In this document: piece after piece, positions 5,392 through 6,729 of the stretch
How positions within the stretch are numbered: the stretch's first letter is position 1
How the letters are laid out: every line of letters begins with the position of its first letter
Assembly (NCBI GenBank): GCA_030040215.1
Contig: JASHUD010000079.1
Span: forward strand, 1-6,729
Direction: 5' to 3'
DNA length: 6,729 nt
Source of the DNA: Methylovirgula sp.
Lineage (GTDB): Bacteria > Pseudomonadota > Alphaproteobacteria > Rhizobiales > Beijerinckiaceae
The notes under the pieces: model-generated
The model's input: the letters and a program-made list of their open reading frames with translations, nothing else
What the model was told of the DNA's origin: nothing
Database searches by the model: none
Made by a program: the position numbers and the translations under genes

Positions 5392-6573
5392 ATGCCGAGG
5401 ACAGAGAACGCTCCCGACCGCAAGCTTCGCATTCTGCATGTGTTGCGCGCCCCGGTCGGCGGCCTTTTCCGGCATGTCGTCGACCTCGCCCGAGAGCAGA
5501 TCGCGCGCGGTCACGCGGTCGGCCTCGTAACCGACTCGCTGACCGGCGGCGAACGCGCGGTTCAGATTCTCGCCGACCTCGAACCGTCGCTCGCACTCGG
5601 CATTTGGCGCTTCCCGATGCCGCGTCCACCGCATATTCTCGACTTTCCCACCGCCATACGGGTCGCTTTACACGCCCGCGCGCTTCGCGCCGACGTCATG
5701 CACGGGCACGGATCGAAAGGCGGCGTCTATGCGCGCCTGCCGGCTTTCCTGCCGGGGTTCGGTTCGCCGATCCGGGCCTATACGCCGCATGGCGGCAGTT
5801 TCCATTTCCGTTCGGGGAGCTACATGACGGCCGAACGTCTGCTTGCCGCGCGGACCGATATTTTTCTCTTCGAAAGCGCCTATGTCGCCGGGCAGTTTGA
5901 TGAACGCGTCGGGCGCACAAAAAGCCTCGTGCGGATCGTCCGCAATGGCCTCAACCCGGCGGAATTCGCGCCGCGCAAAGCCGCACCGGATACCGCCGAT
6001 TTCCTCTTTATCGGCGAACTCTGCGCCGCCAAGGGGATCGACACGCTGATCGATGCGATGGCCCTGCTCTCGTCACGTGTTCCGCGGCCGCGTCTCATGC
6101 TCGTCGGCGCGGGGCGCGATGAAGCCAAGTTCGTCGCGCAAGCGACGCAACGTGGCGTCTCACGCGACATTACTTTTGCCGGAGCGATGCCCGCCAGCGA
6201 GGCTTTCCGGCTCGGCCGCATTCTCGTCGTCCCGAGCCGCGCGGAATCGCTGCCCTATATCGTGCTCGAAGCGGCCGCGGCGCAGGTGCCGATGATCGCC
6301 ACGGACGTTGGCGGAATTGCTGAGATATTCGGGCCTTATCGCAACAGACTCATCCTCCGCGATAGCTCGCCGATTCTCGCCGCCGCAATGCAGGCGGCGC
6401 TCGAAAAAAACCCGCGCGAGCGCGATCAGGAAGCTGCGGCGCTCGCCGCTTTCGTCAGGACGCAGTTCACTATCGAGGACATGGCCGACGCCGTCCTTGC
6501 CGGATACGCCGACGCGATCGCGAAACGACGCCACGGGGGCGCGCCGCGCGCCTCTTTTGCTCTTCCCTCCTGA
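5392..6573 (+). CDS. GT4-family glycosyltransferase (GT-B fold)
   Basis: This 393-residue retaining glycosyltransferase should transfer a sugar from a nucleotide donor to a lipid-linked exopolysaccharide intermediate at the cytoplasmic face of the inner membrane. The N-terminal acceptor half begins LRILHVLRAPVGGLFRHVVD (12-31), with the GG loop typical of GT-B enzymes. The HGHGSKGG (104-111) and YTPHGGSF (130-137) blocks follow. The C-terminal donor half has FLFIGELCAAKGIDTLIDA (204-222), LMLVGAGRDE (235-244) and the EX7E pair Glu285/Glu293 in ESLPYIVLE, then TDVGGIAE (304-311). No membrane segment is evident. Length is normal for GT4. The start codon is 10 bases after the OPX stop, with GAAGAGA overlapping that stop as a weak ribosome-binding site, which suggests translational coupling. 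Donor and acceptor sugars cannot be read from the sequence. Confidence 0.92.
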   Translation: MPRTENAPDRKLRILHVLRAPVGGLFRHVVDLAREQIARGHAVGLVTDSLTGGERAVQILADLEPSLALGIWRFPMPRPPHILDFPTAIRVALHARALRADVMHGHGSKGGVYARLPAFLPGFGSPIRAYTPHGGSFHFRSGSYMTAERLLAARTDIFLFESAYVAGQFDERVGRTKSLVRIVRNGLNPAEFAPRKAAPDTADFLFIGELCAAKGIDTLIDAMALLSSRVPRPRLMLVGAGRDEAKFVAQATQRGVSRDITFAGAMPASEAFRLGRILVVPSRAESLPYIVLEAAAAQVPMIATDVGGIAEIFGPYRNRLILRDSSPILAAAMQAALEKNPRERDQEAAALAAFVRTQFTIEDMADAVLAGYADAIAKRRHGGAPRASFALPS

Positions 6574-6588
6574 ACGATCGAATGAGGC

Positions 6589-6729
6589 ATGACTACGCTC
6601 ACACCGCATAACTTGCAGAAACCCGGATTTCCCGGCGATTTGCCGAGCGAGACCGAAAGGCTTTTGGCCGCCGCGCGGGATTTGCAATGCAGTCCCGCGC
6701 CGCCGGTCATTTCCCGCGTCGTTCTCGAG
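6589..6729 (+). CDS. Start of a third operon gene, possibly the priming glycosyl-1-phosphate transferase
   Basis: Forty-seven residues are visible before the right edge, beginning MTTLTPHNLQKPGFPGDLPS and ending SPAPPVISRVVLE. The ATG is the first possible start because TGA (6583-6585) lies in frame just upstream. The only purine-rich match, GAGG at 6584-6587, is one base from the ATG and too close to be a good ribosome-binding site, so the start is provisional. TTG at 6613 is an alternative. The gene follows the GT4 stop by 15 bp, making it part of the same operon. A disordered, Pro-rich cytoplasmic head ending near a first hydrophobic segment would fit a WcaJ/ExoY-type polyprenyl glycosylphosphotransferase, often found in this position. 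No diagnostic motif is visible, so this is only a guess. Confidence 0.5.
   Translation, partial: MTTLTPHNLQKPGFPGDLPSETERLLAAARDLQCSPAPPVISRVVLE

Noticed and set aside
4842..5432. A 196-codon minus-strand open frame opposite the OPX gene
   Set aside because: The plus strand encodes a clear lipobox and OPX domains; the antisense product is a composition artefact.

Overview
The window is high-GC, densely coded DNA whose protein sequences look alphaproteobacterial, most likely Hyphomicrobiales (Rhizobiales) of the Beijerinckiaceae/Methylocystaceae kind. That placement rests on protein resemblance and composition only; no marker gene is present. I see no RNA gene, CRISPR array, insertion sequence or phage gene.

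Left part (1-1123). The 5' end of a small YCII-like protein runs leftward off the edge. A 161-bp spacer with a dyad symmetry and a short-loop G-quadruplex motif separates it from a divergent, complete short-chain dehydrogenase very similar to E. coli YdfG. Both look like housekeeping or accessory metabolic genes.

Middle part (1140-4618, minus strand). A 706-residue Wzz/GumC/ExoP-type polysaccharide co-polymerase is followed, 74 bp downstream on the same strand, by an AmpG-family muropeptide permease, which ends convergently 16 bp from ydfG. The co-polymerase carries a C-terminal domain shaped like a bacterial tyrosine kinase (BY-kinase) but with its nucleotide-binding motifs lost. A perfect 24-bp repeat lies exactly where the Walker B-like strand should be.

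Right part (4619-6729). A 205-bp AT-richer divergent promoter region holds three TTAACC elements. It drives the co-polymerase leftward and an operon rightward: a short outer-membrane polysaccharide export (OPX) lipoprotein, a GT4 glycosyltransferase 10 bp later, and the beginning of a third gene 15 bp after that. Together these make one edge of an exopolysaccharide locus, probably Wzx/Wzy-dependent: a sugar is added by the GT4 enzyme, chain length and the periplasmic bridge are set by the co-polymerase, and the polymer leaves through the OPX protein.

The locus type is well known, and I found no evidence for a wholly undescribed system. The parts most worth a second look are the pseudokinase domain with its internal DNA repeat, and the shared divergent control region.
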